From Rhabdophis nuchalis (taxonomy: Eukaryota > Chordata > Lepidosauria > Squamata > Natricidae), in the NCBI GenBank assembly GCA_039707465.1, contig CM077643.1, positions 375,341,919 to 375,405,918 on the forward strand: DNA of 64,000 nucleotides, in the 5' to 3' direction. Positions within the stretch are counted from its first letter, which is position 1; the number at the start of each line of letters is the position of its first letter. The notes beneath the pieces are model-generated. The model ran no database searches and had not been told where the DNA came from. It was given only the letters and a program-made list of their open reading frames with translations. The position numbers and the translations under genes were made by a program. Shown here piece after piece: positions 52,610 to 64,000 of the stretch.

Positions 52610-54431
52610 TGAAAATAATCTCACATCAAACTCTTCTGGCTCATGAATGATGAATATAAACATGATTTTTATTTAAAAGTACATTGGAACTTACATGGTA
52701 GTGGTAAGTCTTACCCTTAAGTAGTGCCCCGCTTACAATAGCTTGTGCTTCTAAGTATACTTTCCTTTTCTGGCACAGCTGGTCAGGCAGAAAGATTGCT
52801 ATTATACAAGACTAGTCGTCATAATGCACAACTTTCTCCTATTGCTTTTTTTTTTCTTTTTTGGAGAAAAAGAGAAAGAAATCCTCTAACATTCACTTGG
52901 GGAAGGAGTTGTGAACTGCATTACTTCCTCTATTCCTGACCCAATCATGCAGAAAATGAATATCTAGTCAGCTACACTGAAAAGCTTAGTTAAATGATCA
53001 AAGGATAGAGCAGTTGCTGCTTGTGGAGGTCCCATTGTCACAATTTGGCCCCAGGATAGCTATTTAAAACCTGCTAATCTTCTCCTTTTCCATTCCTGAA
53101 CAGACTCTGCATAATATATATTTTTCCTCTCTTCTTCCTTGGTTCTTGAAAGGGCAAATTTTGGCTTATCTGTGAACGCTACTAAAACAAGCACTAGTTT
53201 TATTATTGACCCCAAATGAAAGAGACTCGAGGGATTTTTCCCATCATTATCCCCCCCCCCCCCCCATCCTCAGGCTATAATGCAGCCTCGGCACACTTTA
53301 TGTCAAAGTACTGTAAAGCCCACAGAGAGAGGCTTGACTGCCTGTGGCTGAGACATGACAACTGCTTTACAGAGCATGAGAAAGAAAAGCTATTATCGCT
53401 TATAACAGTTGGTGACGCAGGTTACATGCCCATCACATTTATGTTAAATTGAAATAACACAGATGCAAACAAATTGGAACAGCAAGGGGCCAGAGGCCTC
53501 CCCTACCGAGAAGCAATGCACGAAAGCCGATGTCTGAAATCAGGAACGTATTTCCCACTGGGGACCGCAGCAAGTCTGCAATTACTTAGTAAACACAGTG
53601 GAGAATGAATAAACAGAGGCACGAAATGAAAAGGCTTCAGCGCCAGCCCCCGTTGGCCCACCCCCACCTGCCCTCTTACTGTATCTCGCTGGGTTTTGCA
53701 ATTTTCCTCCCAAATTGGGTTCTGTCTTTAAAAACTACGTTCCATCGATGGGCAATTCCTTCAAGTACGGCAGATGGATGCCGGCCCTCCCTGAAATTGG
53801 GGTGAGGTCTTTTCTCTTTTTCTTTTTCTCCAGTTCCATTAAACTGTAATTGTTTTCTCATCTTGGGAAAGCACACCTGGTTTTGACTTTTAGTTGTGTT
53901 AATAAAAAAAAAAAAAGATGAAAGGAAAATTCAATGGGCAGCAGTACGAGGATCCCAGGATTTTACTCAGTGGCTAGAAAAGGACAGAAAATCTACAACA
54001 TCTGTATGGCAGACAATCATTGTTTTGTGAATAAACTTTTTTTTTTTTTTAAAAAACCACTTAATCCTTATGTGACTGCAGATGGGGTGGAGGTGGTGGA
54101 GGATTCTGTATAAGGCACCTAAAGTTTGGACATGAAATTGGTTGCTCTGCTCCCATTTCTAATAAACTAGGGAAAAGTATAAATGCATGCGTGACTGTGT
54201 GTGCATACAGCAGAGAGAGAGAGATAATTTTTCCTATCTGATTTAGTAGGACATACGTTCTTAGGGACAGACAGTTCTACAAATATTCACATCCCAGGCT
54301 CTGTAGAGCTTTAAAGGTGATAAATAAAAATTACAAGAGAGAGGGGAAGGAGGGGGAGAGAGAGAAAGAAAGGGAAGGAGAGGGAGGGAGGGGGAATGTT
54401 GTTTTTGTTTTAAACTTACTCCTATGGCATA
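52610..54431. other. intergenic, repeat-poor stretch
   Basis: No transposon recognised between about 53050 and 54250 apart from short homopolymers. 53270-53680 is compositionally even and carries no plausible exon. Confidence 0.4.
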
Positions 54432-54548
54432 ATATAGAACTGATGGCTCACCTTTTTCTTCTTGGGTGCCAAAAATGTGAGGGCACGAGAGGAAACAAAC
54501 TTCCAGTAGGCTGTTGGGCCAGTTTTTCTCCCTCCTCAGGCTGTAGAG

Positions 54549-55516
54549 CCGTGATGGTGAACCTATGGCATGCGTGCCACAGGTAGCACACGGAGCCACA
54601 TCAGCAGGTACGTGAGCTGTTGCTCTAGCTTTTTTATTTTATTTTTATTTTATTAGATTTATATCCCGTCCTTCTCCAAAGAGGACCCAGGGCGGCGCAC
54701 AGGAATTTAAAATACATACAAAAACAAAGAGGCGGAGGTCTGAGATGGTGCGAAGTTCAGGGGGTAGGTCGTTCCAAAGGGCGGGGCCCGCCACAGAGAA
54801 GGCCCTTCCCCTGGGTGTCGTCAGTCGGCATTGTCCGGCCGACGGCACCCTGAGAAGGCCCTCCTTGTGGGAGCGGATCGGTCGAAGGGATGTATGGGGC
54901 AGGAGACGGTCTCGCAAATAACTAGGCCCCGAGCCATGGAGCGCTTTGAAGATGGTCGTCAAAACCTTGAAGTGCACCCGAAAAACCACAGGAAGCCAGT
55001 GCAGCTCGCGCAGGATCGGTGTTCTATGGGAGTGTCTAGGAGCTCCCGTAATCACCCGTGCAGCTGCATTCTGAACTAGCTGTAGCTTTCAAGTGCACCT
55101 CAAGGGAAGCCCAATGTAGAGAGCTGATTTTCAGCTGACCCACTCACACTGCCCTTCCCTTCCCCGGTGTCTCCACGCGATGCCAGGTAAGTACAGGGCT
55201 CGCACAGAGGCTCTGGAGGTTTTCAGCCTCCAGAGGGCCTCTGGGGTGGGGAAAATGGACCTACCAGGCTCACTGGAAGTCAGTAAATGTGACATTTCCA
55301 GCCTCTGGGGGCGGTGGGAGAGGCCGTTTTTGCCCTGCCCAGGCTCCACAAAAGCCATGCGCCCATGCTTGGGGCAGCAGGAGGGGGGTGTCACACATGC
55401 ATGCACAGGGCAGGGGTGTGTGTGATTAAATTATTGGGTCTGGGCACGCGTGGGTGCATGATAACATGCACATGCATGCTTTTGGCACCCGAGGCAAAAA
55501 AGGTTCCCCATCACTG
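54549..55516. mobile_element. inner hAT-like element, family A
   Basis: Ends ccgtgatggtgaacctatgg and aaaaaaggttccccatcactg-like sequence. Flanks ctgtagag and ctctagag match at 7 of 8. It is nested in 54440-55830 and itself holds the LINE fragment 54627-55083. Confidence 0.8.
54627..55083 (-). mobile_element. LINE fragment, RT C-terminus (innermost)
   Basis: The minus strand encodes RTPILRELHWLPVVFRVHFK, LHGSGPSYLRDRLLPHTSLR and [19 protein letters not shown], with the tail ggacccagggcggcgcacag and (ttta)n at the left. It is the longest protein stretch of this LINE family in the window. Confidence 0.8.
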
Positions 55517-55838
55517 CTCTAGAGGCTTTCCTGAAGCCTAGGGAGGCCAAAAACGGCTTCCCCTGGCCCCTTGGAGGCCTTACGGAAACTGGAAATGGAA
55601 CATTTCCGAACTTATGGTTGGCCTGCTGTGCCCGGTTTTTTTACCTTCACTAGGCTCACCAGGCTTTCCTGAAGCCTGGGGAGGGCGAAAACAGCCTCCT
55701 CCAGCCCTCTGAAGGGCCGAAAATCAGCTGGCCAGCGCATGCATGCACGCTGGAAATGACAGCTCGCATGCCAGTAGATGTGGCTCCACATGTTACCTGA
55801 TGCACGGGTGCCATAGGTTCGCCATCATGGATATAGAA

Positions 55839-56676
55839 CATAGATTTCTGCCACAGCTTCAAAAAGTAACAACAAACCAAGCTATTTTAAAAAGTAAGAT
55901 ACAACATTCAAATCAAAATGAGGAAGCCTTGCTGAATAACGTTTATAGAGTGCCGCTTTCCATTACGGGATTTTAAGGCTCTGCATCTTCAAAACAGTTC
56001 TCTGTAGTCAGTGAGAGCTTTGATTAGAGCTTTAGATGCTCTAATACCTGCCTCACAGTCATTAAAGTGCTTTGAACATCTGAAAGTGCCACCGAGTGCA
56101 TCCCTCACGTAGCACGGCTGTTTCTGAATCATTAGCTGTGAAGCCTCTTCATTATCTTGTTCTTGCCGTTTAATCTACGATCTTTATACTTAAATGTCAC
56201 AGCAGTCAACAACATTGAAGTTGGGTTTTGGGTTTTTTTCTGGATTTGGAAGTTGGATTTGGGAGACCACCAAGATATGAACTTAAAAGTGTTCTAGCAG
56301 GAAAACCTGCCAGCAGCACATCATTGAAGCCTCCAGGATGGCTTGACGTTCAGCAATGATGTGGCAGGACAAGGCAGATCTTTAGTGCTTGAGCCAGAAA
56401 AGGAATTTATTTGGTATTGGATTTACATCCCACCCTTTTGTGCTGATGGTCAAAACAGCATTCAGTGTTCCCTCTTAATTGGCCTGTGAAGTAGGTTGGG
56501 CTGAGTTTTTATGGCTTTTAAGACTCCTTTGTTTTCCTTGACAGAGTGTATCTCTTACTGGTTTTTATCAAACAGGCAAATGATGACATTTTATTCTGAA
56601 TGGAAATGTAAAGCACTAAATAATGCTTGGTAGGGAAGATTAAACCTGCTTTGAACGAGTCACTTTCTGCATTATC
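55839..56676. other. intergenic sequence, possible MIR-like SINE scrap
   Basis: 56404-56515 (ttacatcccacccttttgtg, tgaagtaggttgggctgagt) resembles the tail half of the SINE at 12853. The rest is unrecognised. Confidence 0.35.
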
Positions 56677-56684
56677 CTCTAAGA

Positions 56685-56819
56685 TAGGGGTCCCCAACCT
56701 TTGCAACTTTAAGTCTGAAGGACTTCAGCTTCCAGAATTCTCCAGCCAGCTTTGCTGGCTGGAGAATTCTGGGAGCTGAAGTCCTTCAGACTTAAAGTTG
56801 CAAAGGTTGGGGACCCCTG
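56685..56819. mobile_element. palindromic foldback element (family 1)
   Basis: A 135-bp near-perfect palindrome; ends taggggtccccaacctttgc and complement, centre ccagctttgctgg. Perfect 8-bp duplication ctctaaga at 56677-56684 and 56820-56827. Confidence 0.9.
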
Positions 56820-56827
56820 CTCTAAGA

Positions 56828-58735
56828 GACGGGGTCTTAAGACTGCATTCGAGCGCCCTGGTCTTCCATAATGCCATTATTTGGCTGCGTTGAGACAATA
56901 CAATTATTGGGGTCTTGGTGTTCTCTTATTGGGCTGTTGCCCTGCAGTAACATCAATAACCTAATCAATGTTACTGCAGGACAACAACCCAGTATATACA
57001 TTTGCAGATAACCAAGCTCAGAGAAAATCAAGAACTCAACTGCTTAGCCTTGAACTACATATATTCTTTATCAATGGACCAATGCAATGAACCCGGTTAC
57101 TGAATTAACTCATTTTCTGGATTTACCCAATGCTCTTGAATGCAAGAGGCCTTAAAGCTGATTTAACAGTGTACAGTTAATTTGAGTACTATACCCAAGT
57201 AGCAATACTTAAGACAACCTTCTATGTTTTGAAAAAGCCAAATAAAACTTCCCCCAAGTTGGCATGCTGAGCAGTAGGGAGATTTGTTTCTCTTTGGCTC
57301 TTTGGTAGCCTGCTCCCTAGGTCTGAATGGGAACAGTTGGGAACTACCCAACACATGGAGGACTGCAGAGTCACCCAGGAAGAGGAATCTTGACGGTCGA
57401 AATTCCCAGAAGGAGCCATTGGAAAATTGGATCTCCATCTTTCCTTTCAACTGTTTGGGGTGGTTTTTTTTAAAGTATGCCTTGGTTTTAACTGCGTATT
57501 TTGAATTTTTTTATCTCAATATTTCTTTTAAAAGTTAACTGACTGGCTGAATGCTGATTTACTCCAATCCAATCCCTTGCTATTTTTAAACTGTTTTATT
57601 TTGCCATTCTGATTTACTTTCGCTTTCTCTGTATGGAAGTTGATGGGCATTTTCTGGGTAGTGAAAATGACTTATTTGGATTTACATTCACATTGGGTTT
57701 TCACTGCAGGGTTTTCACATTTTCTTAACTTTTAAAAAGTTCTGGTCTTAATGTTGTTTAATCTATTTTTCTTTTATTCCAAAAATGTAAAGGCCAATTT
57801 TTTTAAAAAGAAAAAAGTACAAAACAAACAAGACATTTTTAAAAGTGCATAAAAATTCTAACACATATACACATATTGTTTTTTTAAATTTTAGATGGAA
57901 ATTTTTTTTTCTTTAATCTTCTTTATTGTGAGAAATATTTTCTGCGGCTACTCCCCTGTCTTTGAAAGGAACTGCTTATGTCTACAGTGCACCAACTTAA
58001 AGGTAATGGTGACTGGGAAATGGTCTTATAACTAGTAAACAATTTGGATTGGACTTTTGGGGGAATATGAATCAACAACAGAGATTTACAATTCTGGGGT
58101 ATGAGAGACAATTGTTAGGAAAATTCTCAGCCAAAATCTTAATTATTCTATTAAGAATCAAACAAGAATATTTCATCCTGGACTGATCAGAGATCATTAT
58201 TGTGGTGATTTATGGTAGATAAGAAGCTATTGTAATCCTTCAAGTTCAATACAATAAAAGATTGTTAACGGAGGGCTTTGAAGTTGAGCTTTGTTGTTGG
58301 TTCAACTGTTAACTACTTTGTATTTATATAGGAGATGGATGGCAGGTCAAACTGATAGCAAGTAGATTTAGTAGTTTATACATTTTGGGCCTGCTTTGTA
58401 AGGGAGGGAGAAACCAATATTGTTGCAATACATTTAATATTCAACTGAGGGAGAATAATATATTTGTAAAAAAAATGTCTTTTTGGGTGGGTGGAGTTTA
58501 TATTTTACCTTAACTCTTTGAATAAAATAAAATAAAATATTCAAAGAGAAAAAGAAATTAAGAAACCAAATAAGACCAACCAGAGCTAGTTAATACTGGG
58601 AAAGCCCAATGTTGTACTAGGCCAGGGAATTTTTAAGAAATTCCCAAAAGCACCAGTGGAAAATTGTTGATACAAAACTAATCACCAAGAGTCAAATCTG
58701 ATTAGCAAAATGCCTTTATAGTTAACAGATGCAAT
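56828..58735. other. intergenic sequence, mostly unrecognised
   Basis: 56915-57070 carries the inverted-repeat scrap (ttactgcaggacaacaaccc, caaccaagctcagagaaaat). 57080-58700 is AT-rich with no recognised repeat or exon. Confidence 0.4.
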
Positions 58736-59314
58736 TGTTGTGGCCTGCCAGCGGCTAGCAGAGCTGGCTGCATATTTGGACAGTGAGGAGGTTGGGGAGG
58801 AACACGGGCCAGTTCTGGAGTCTGGGGAAGGCTCTGACAAGGGCTCTGTGTCAGAGGCAGAGATGGGGTCAGGGCCGTCCGACAATTATCAGCTGCCTTC
58901 AGAGTCAGACATCAGTGAGGCAAACGAACAGCTGGAGCCTGTTCCAAGTGTGTGCATGCTTAGAGTTGCCAGACGAAGGGAACAGCTAAAGAACAGGAGC
59001 CGACTTGGGAATAAGGCCACAGGTGGATGATGAATGGCCCCTCCCAGAAGAAATAAAAGAGGAGCAATAGGGGAGGGGAGTTTGCAGGAAACAATTAGTT
59101 TGCTTAATTGGTTCGTGACTCCCTGAGACTCCTTGCCAGGTTTTGCAGATATCGGCCTGGCAGCTCTCCAAGCCAGATAAGGTCTGTGACTGTAAATTCT
59201 GAAAGACTTTGCTGGATGCGAATGAGCAGAACTCACAGTAAATTAATAAAAGGGTTTTTTTTTTGTTGGGACAAGGAGTTTGCTTCGTGCTCTTGGGAAG
59301 CCTCGGTCAGAACA
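58736..59314 (+). mobile_element. solo LTR, family L1tg (copy 4)
   Basis: tgttgtggcctgccagc to cggtcagaaca with a perfect 5-bp duplication gcaat at 58731-58735 and 59315-59319. AATAAA near 59244. The acidic frame is open at 58740-59030 (96 codons). Confidence 0.92.
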
Positions 59315-59639
59315 GCAATCAATGATGCAAACCAAAACCTAGTTCCATTATCAGAATAAGCTCCGATTAAGGTCGCAAGATCCTGTTAACTATATGGAAA
59401 TCCAGACTAGCTATGTTACAGTCTAGAATTGTTATCTCCCTGATCCAGCTATGAAGGTATGTTTAAAGGATTTTATTCACCCACCTACAGGACCAATCAT
59501 CTGGACAAGCTTCACTGAAAATCAGAGCAAGTGCCTTTACACTCAGCCCTATGTCTTTAAGTGTAATAAATAATACGAACACTGAAATCTCCAACAATCC
59601 TCGTGAAAGTCAACAGGATGAGGCTCGTTTGGCACCTCC

Positions 59640-60152
59640 AAGGCTCTTTACCACTTAAATTAATATTTATATATATAAATAAAAATGTAACTATGAGTTT
59701 GTTCAAAACCGCTAATCTCCGAAAGTATTGCACTGATCGCTTCCAAATTTTCACACAACATTCCTTTCAAGTACGGCACCAATGATATATATATAGATTG
59801 TGTAGATGTCACACCTGTGCCAGGTACACACAACAGAAATGTAAAAAATTGTTTAAAAAAGTAGGTAGATGGATTCAGAGAGAGCAGTGGGACACAGGTA
59901 TTATGTCATCCTTTATGACATAAAATACTCTATCCGTAGAGAGATAGTGAGAGGGGGAGAGAAATACAGTAGGTAGGTAGGTAGGTAGAGGGATAGAGAG
60001 GGAGTAGGTAGGTAGGTAGAGGGAGAGAGGGAGTAGGTAGGTAGGTTGGGGTACATGTTTGTGTGTGCAGGTGTAGATCTACACACAGATTGGTTGGCCA
60101 TTTAACCAGACTGGGCCACAACAACGCGTGGCTGGGAACGGCTAGTATATAA
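59640..60152. mobile_element. possible Helitron-like element
   Basis: gttcaaaaccgctaatctcc and attttcacacaacattcctt at the left, and aacgcgtggctgggaacgg-ctagt at the right, resemble widespread Helitron-like termini. A (ggta)n tract at 59965-60050 lies inside. No RepHel frame, and ends are uncertain. Confidence 0.3.
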
Positions 60153-61107
60153 ATAAGCATTGTAAAAAGTAGAAGCTGGGATCTGCAAAGTCCCAAGGTA
60201 ATTCAAGACGATTAAAAAAATCTATCCATGAATGCATCTGGCGTACAAACAGAATCCAAACGTTTTATTTTTTTAAAAAAATTAGAATGGGTAAGTGAGG
60301 GCAATCCAGTGCTTTGTTCGAAAGTTAATTAACTTTCCCAGCAGGAAAAAAAAATGATTGTGAACATTATTGTTCATGGATGCTTTCTGACTAGTTTGAC
60401 CTCTTGCAGTTGTTTTTGTGAATGGGCACCTCCTCCCTTCACACCAGCCAGTTGGAAAGAGGAGGAGGAGATGCGTTTTTAAAATTCCAGATGTGCTCAG
60501 GATTCAAAGAAATTAGAGAGCCCTGTTATAACACAAGCTTCAGCCATAACAAGGAGGGAAGGAAGGAAGGAAGGAAGGAAGCATTGTTTGTATCTGAAAC
60601 AGTCACTATTCAAGTGAGATGGAAGGGAAGCTCAATCCAGCAGAGAACAACATGGGTCCGCGTGCATATCTTTTTTAACACCTGTTTCTAGCCTGGAGGA
60701 ACTTTCTCATTTCCTCCCACTGCCTTGTCTGTTTTGCTTTTTTAGATTCTAAGCCAGAGGGCAAGATGTATTTTTTTAATACTGATGTGAGCCATTTTAA
60801 GATACAAGCTGTGTCTAAAAACAAGGGTAACATGCAGTAAAAAAAAAGCTGTACAATTAAAAATGAAGGCTTCTAAAATTAGTTTTTCAGGACCCAACCA
60901 ACTTCCACAGTTCAGCTTCATGTTAATGTTGAAACAATTTTTTTTTTTTAAAAATCACAAATTGGTAGTCATGATAGATTTTTTTTTTTTAATCTTGAGT
61001 GCACACTGCTTTTTCCTAGCCAGGGCTAATGCTTTGCACCCTCTTTTAGACATAGCCATCCCATGGACAGCCCCTTGATACCAAGGCAGCAAGTCTGAGA
61101 TGAGTTC
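60153..61107. other. intergenic sequence, no recognised feature
   Basis: (ggaa)n at 60552-60580 and several poly-T runs; otherwise unrecognised. Confidence 0.4.
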
Positions 61108-61115
61108 TCCTATGG

Positions 61116-61250
61116 CAGGGATGTCCAAACTTGGGAACTTTAAGACTTGTGGACTTTAACTCCCAGAATTCCCCAGCCAGCTATGCTGGCTGGGGAATTC
61201 TGGGAGTTGAAGGCCACAAGTCTTAAAGTTCCCAAGTTTGGACATCCCTG
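61116..61250. mobile_element. palindromic foldback element (family 2)
   Basis: 135 bp, nearly identical to 28218-28352; ends cagggatgtccaaacttggg and complement. Perfect 8-bp duplication tcctatgg at 61108-61115 and 61251-61258. Confidence 0.9.
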
Positions 61251-61505
61251 TCCTATGGGACCATTTGTTCCTCTTGCCCCCTCAGCTTCACCACAGTTCC
61301 CAGGATAAAACTACATCTTGCAGTAAGCTCTAGATCTGAAGATAGCCGTTCCAGGTGGAATGCAGCAATCGTGTTGTATCTAAATCATTAAAGCCACTGG
61401 CCAAAGCACATCTTTTTAGTTGCTCCCTTGGGTATTTCCTTAAAAACTGAATCAAAACATTTTTTTTCCTCAATTCTTTCTGTAGAATATGGGCTTTTAC
61501 ACCAC

Positions 61506-61866
61506 AGGTGTCAAACTCAATTTTATTGAGGGCCATATCAGGGCTGTGTTTGACCTTGGGAGGGCTGGGCGGGGCATGGCCAGGGCACGTGGCCAGTTCG
61601 ATGTCACTCGTGTCGGGGGCCTGTGGTGACCTGATTGCTCGGTCAGTGAAATCTGGCTCCTGAGCTCTGTTTTCAGCTGCAACAGCGTCCTACAACCCTC
61701 TGCCAGCAAAAACGGAGCTTGGGAGGACCACATGCAGCCCTCATGAGCTCCGTTTTCAGTGGCAGAGGCACCGCGGGCGTTGCTGTTACCAGGGCAGCCC
61801 CGGGGGCAAAATCTAAGCATCCCATGGGCCAAATTCAGCCTCTGGGCCTTGAGTTTGACAGCCCTG
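61506..61866. mobile_element. hAT-like element, family B
   Basis: Ends acaggtgtcaaactcaattt and cttgagtttgacagccctg. The interior agctccgttttcagtggcag matches the other family-B copies in inverse order. The target duplication is decayed. Confidence 0.65.
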
Positions 61867-63930
61867 CTTTACGGTCTCATTTGCATTCGATCTACTCAAT
61901 ACAGATGTTTTTCCAAAAGCACCAAACTCTTTTATTATCTGCACAGGGTTGAGTTTTGTTTTGTTTTTACAAATTTTAGTAGCTCTGTTCCTGCCAATAA
62001 CCAACAGCTACGATATGGGTAAAACAGAAGGCCCTGTCCTCTTAGGAATACTGTTGCCACTTCTGTGAACAGTGGAAACATGTAGGAAGCAAGTAAAGAT
62101 CAAAGGAGATGTTGAACCCTGTTTTCCCTCCTCCCATTTGAAAGTATAAAGGCTTTTTACATGTACATTTATGACTGGCAACATAAGTACAACTGTGAGT
62201 TAAGGATCAAATCCTTAATAGTCCAAATCCAATACAAGTTCTCATCCTTCTGCCTAAAATATAAAAATTAACATTTTATTTTTCACATCTGTGCATTTCC
62301 ACAAATAGCATTTATCACTAACACCACAGCCAACATAACCACTGTAATAGTAATAATAGAAGAGTTGCACAAACCAAAGCAAAGGTAATTAAGACGTTCA
62401 ATAGCTCAGGGATGTTTTTCATTCATTTTCAATTCAGCACCATGGCCAGTTCTGTGGCAGAAAGGTCAGCGGTTGACAATGGAGCACTTAGGGCCCTTGC
62501 TTTTCAATCTGCATGGCTCACGTGTTTTTCCATCATCAGCTTTCTTTCGCTGTTGAATGGTTGACAATTAGACACATTCAAGGTAAACTCGGTGTTTATT
62601 GTATTCTTTTACAAAATTCAGCATATGAGTATTGTGCTCAAGGTTTTAGAGCCCCAAGGCTTTAGACTCACCTTTCCCCCCCTCAAACCATTATTTAAAA
62701 TGTGGCGCTCACTGAGCTTCTTTTTTTAAAAAAAATCCCCTGTAGCAGAGTAGGGAAAAAGGGCCATTTACAGTGGTTGGCATTCCAGAATGCCACTAAA
62801 CAGGAAGTTTTCCCTCTGTTTTACCATCCTATTGGCTCATCTTCTCAAAGGAAAGGAAATCCACCATTTTGACAGAAAAGCATATCGACTACAGCAGAGT
62901 TATCAGTTGGAAATTTTTATCATGCGGGAGCAAGGCATGGTGAGATCTGCTGATTAATTTGAAGGCCTGATAAAAGGACAATTCATATGATTGCTTGTTT
63001 TCTTCTTATTTTCACTGGAAGAATGATACATTAAAAGCAACAAGTTCATTCTCCCAGCAGATCAAGCGTGAAATCCAGCAGAGTATGATTCGATCTAAGC
63101 TTCTTCACATTCTATGCATTGCCAAATTCATATTTGGGGCAGTATTTAAAGTGGTTATCCATCAGCAGTAGATTCTTAAAACCTAAGTATGTGTGTTATA
63201 AACTTTATAAATGAACAGATGTCATTTGTTTATGTCTTTGAAGCATATTAGGGTTGTAATCTGGGTTTCCTCATACATGATAGAGGTCTGGAAGCATCAC
63301 AGTTTACTATGGATGATCAGGACAGCCCAACCTATTGAGGGGAATAACTTGGATTAATTGCAAGCTATAGCGCAAAGATGGAAAGATTCCTGTTGCAATG
63401 TAAACACTCCAAGCTTAAGAAAAAAATACAACTTCAACTCAAAATTGATGCGTGAAAGAACTGGGTAAACAAATGCATTGCTCAGCCTGAAAAATGGGAT
63501 GACTCACATATTCACCAGGAAGTAATTTTCTGAGCAAGTAGCAAGAGTCAGAATAAGACAAAATACCATCAACACGTAAGCTACCTTTGCCCCCAAAAGG
63601 CTTAGTTTAAATTGAGTATAACGAACAACGACCTAAATACACTTAGGTCTGTATGAGCATGCAAACTTAAATGTGTAAAAGAAAGGTCACAACAGGCCAA
63701 ACTCAACTTAAACCAAACATGATGGATGAAATACTTCCAACTTGCCCTTCCTTTTGCCTTTTCTTCGGGGGACATTCAGCCACGTATGAGTTCAGCAGCA
63801 TCACTAAATAACTGCAATCTAAATGTGGGGCAAGGACCCACTTCAGTGAGGAATGATCAGCACCACAAAGAGGTGTTCTGTTATTTTATCAAGGACAGAT
63901 CTGTGCTGTTCTCACGCAAATGAGAGACTA
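61867..63930. other. intergenic, repeat-poor stretch
   Basis: No transposon recognised over about 2 kb and no exon seen on either strand. It could be distal intergenic DNA or a long 3' UTR of a convergent minus-strand neighbour; the sequence alone does not decide. Confidence 0.4.
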
Positions 63931-64000
63931 GAGAGGGCCTCCTCAGGGTGCCGTCGGCCGGTCAATGCCGGTTGGCGACACCCAGGGGAAGGGCCTTCTC
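63931..64000 (-). mobile_element. LINE fragment, cut by the window edge
   Basis: gcctcctcagggtgccgtcg, then cacccaggggaagggccttc match the minus-strand RT LINE at 54790-54860. The copy continues beyond the right edge. Confidence 0.7.

Larger units (their letters stand above)
54440..55830. mobile_element. outer hAT-like element, family A
   Basis: Left end ctgatggctcacctttttct, right end ccataggttcgccatcatgg, flanked by a perfect 8-bp duplication atatagaa at 54432-54439 and 55831-55838. It contains the complete element 54549-55516. Confidence 0.8.

Noticed and set aside
54261..54599. 112-codon ORF on the minus strand
   Set aside because: Driven by a purine-rich ga repeat and the hAT end; no family recognised.

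Overview
The window is vertebrate nuclear DNA. It is AT-rich, intron-dominated and packed with dispersed repeats typical of squamate reptiles: CR1 LINE 3' ends with (aatac)n tails, tRNA-derived Sauria-type SINEs, a second tRNA-SINE with an (attgct)n tail, many short hAT-like elements, and solo LTRs. A squamate is likely and a snake is my best guess; no species-level marker is visible.

One protein gene is recognised: the 3' part of INTS9 (Integrator complex subunit 9) on the + strand. Nine coding exons lie between 7694 and 50566 with consistent splice sites and reading phase. They encode the C-terminal 410 residues, from inside the MBL/beta-CASP region to the stop, followed by a 3' UTR with AATAAA signals at 50964, 51058 and 51127. 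The 5' exons lie upstream of the window.

Layout: 1-7693 is an upstream INTS9 intron (SINEs, a TA-flanked DNA element, a hAT inside a CR1, two kinds of solo LTR). 7694-50566 holds INTS9 exons separated by introns of about 2-15 kb, swollen by nested transposons. 51133-64000 is intergenic: further CR1, hAT, LTR and LINE copies, plus three stretches with few repeats (about 53050-54250, 57080-58700 and 62000-63925). The window ends inside a minus-strand LINE fragment.

The noteworthy content is transposon structure, not a new multigene system. There are ten near-palindromic hAT-like foldback elements, most with 8-bp target duplications; two hATs in tandem sharing one target triplet; hAT-in-hAT nesting that also holds a LINE fragment; a CR1 cut by three hATs, one carrying a SINE; CR1 copies with 5' inversions; and a solo-LTR family whose copies share an acidic reading frame. 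No rRNA, true tRNA gene, CRISPR array or prokaryote-like operon was found.
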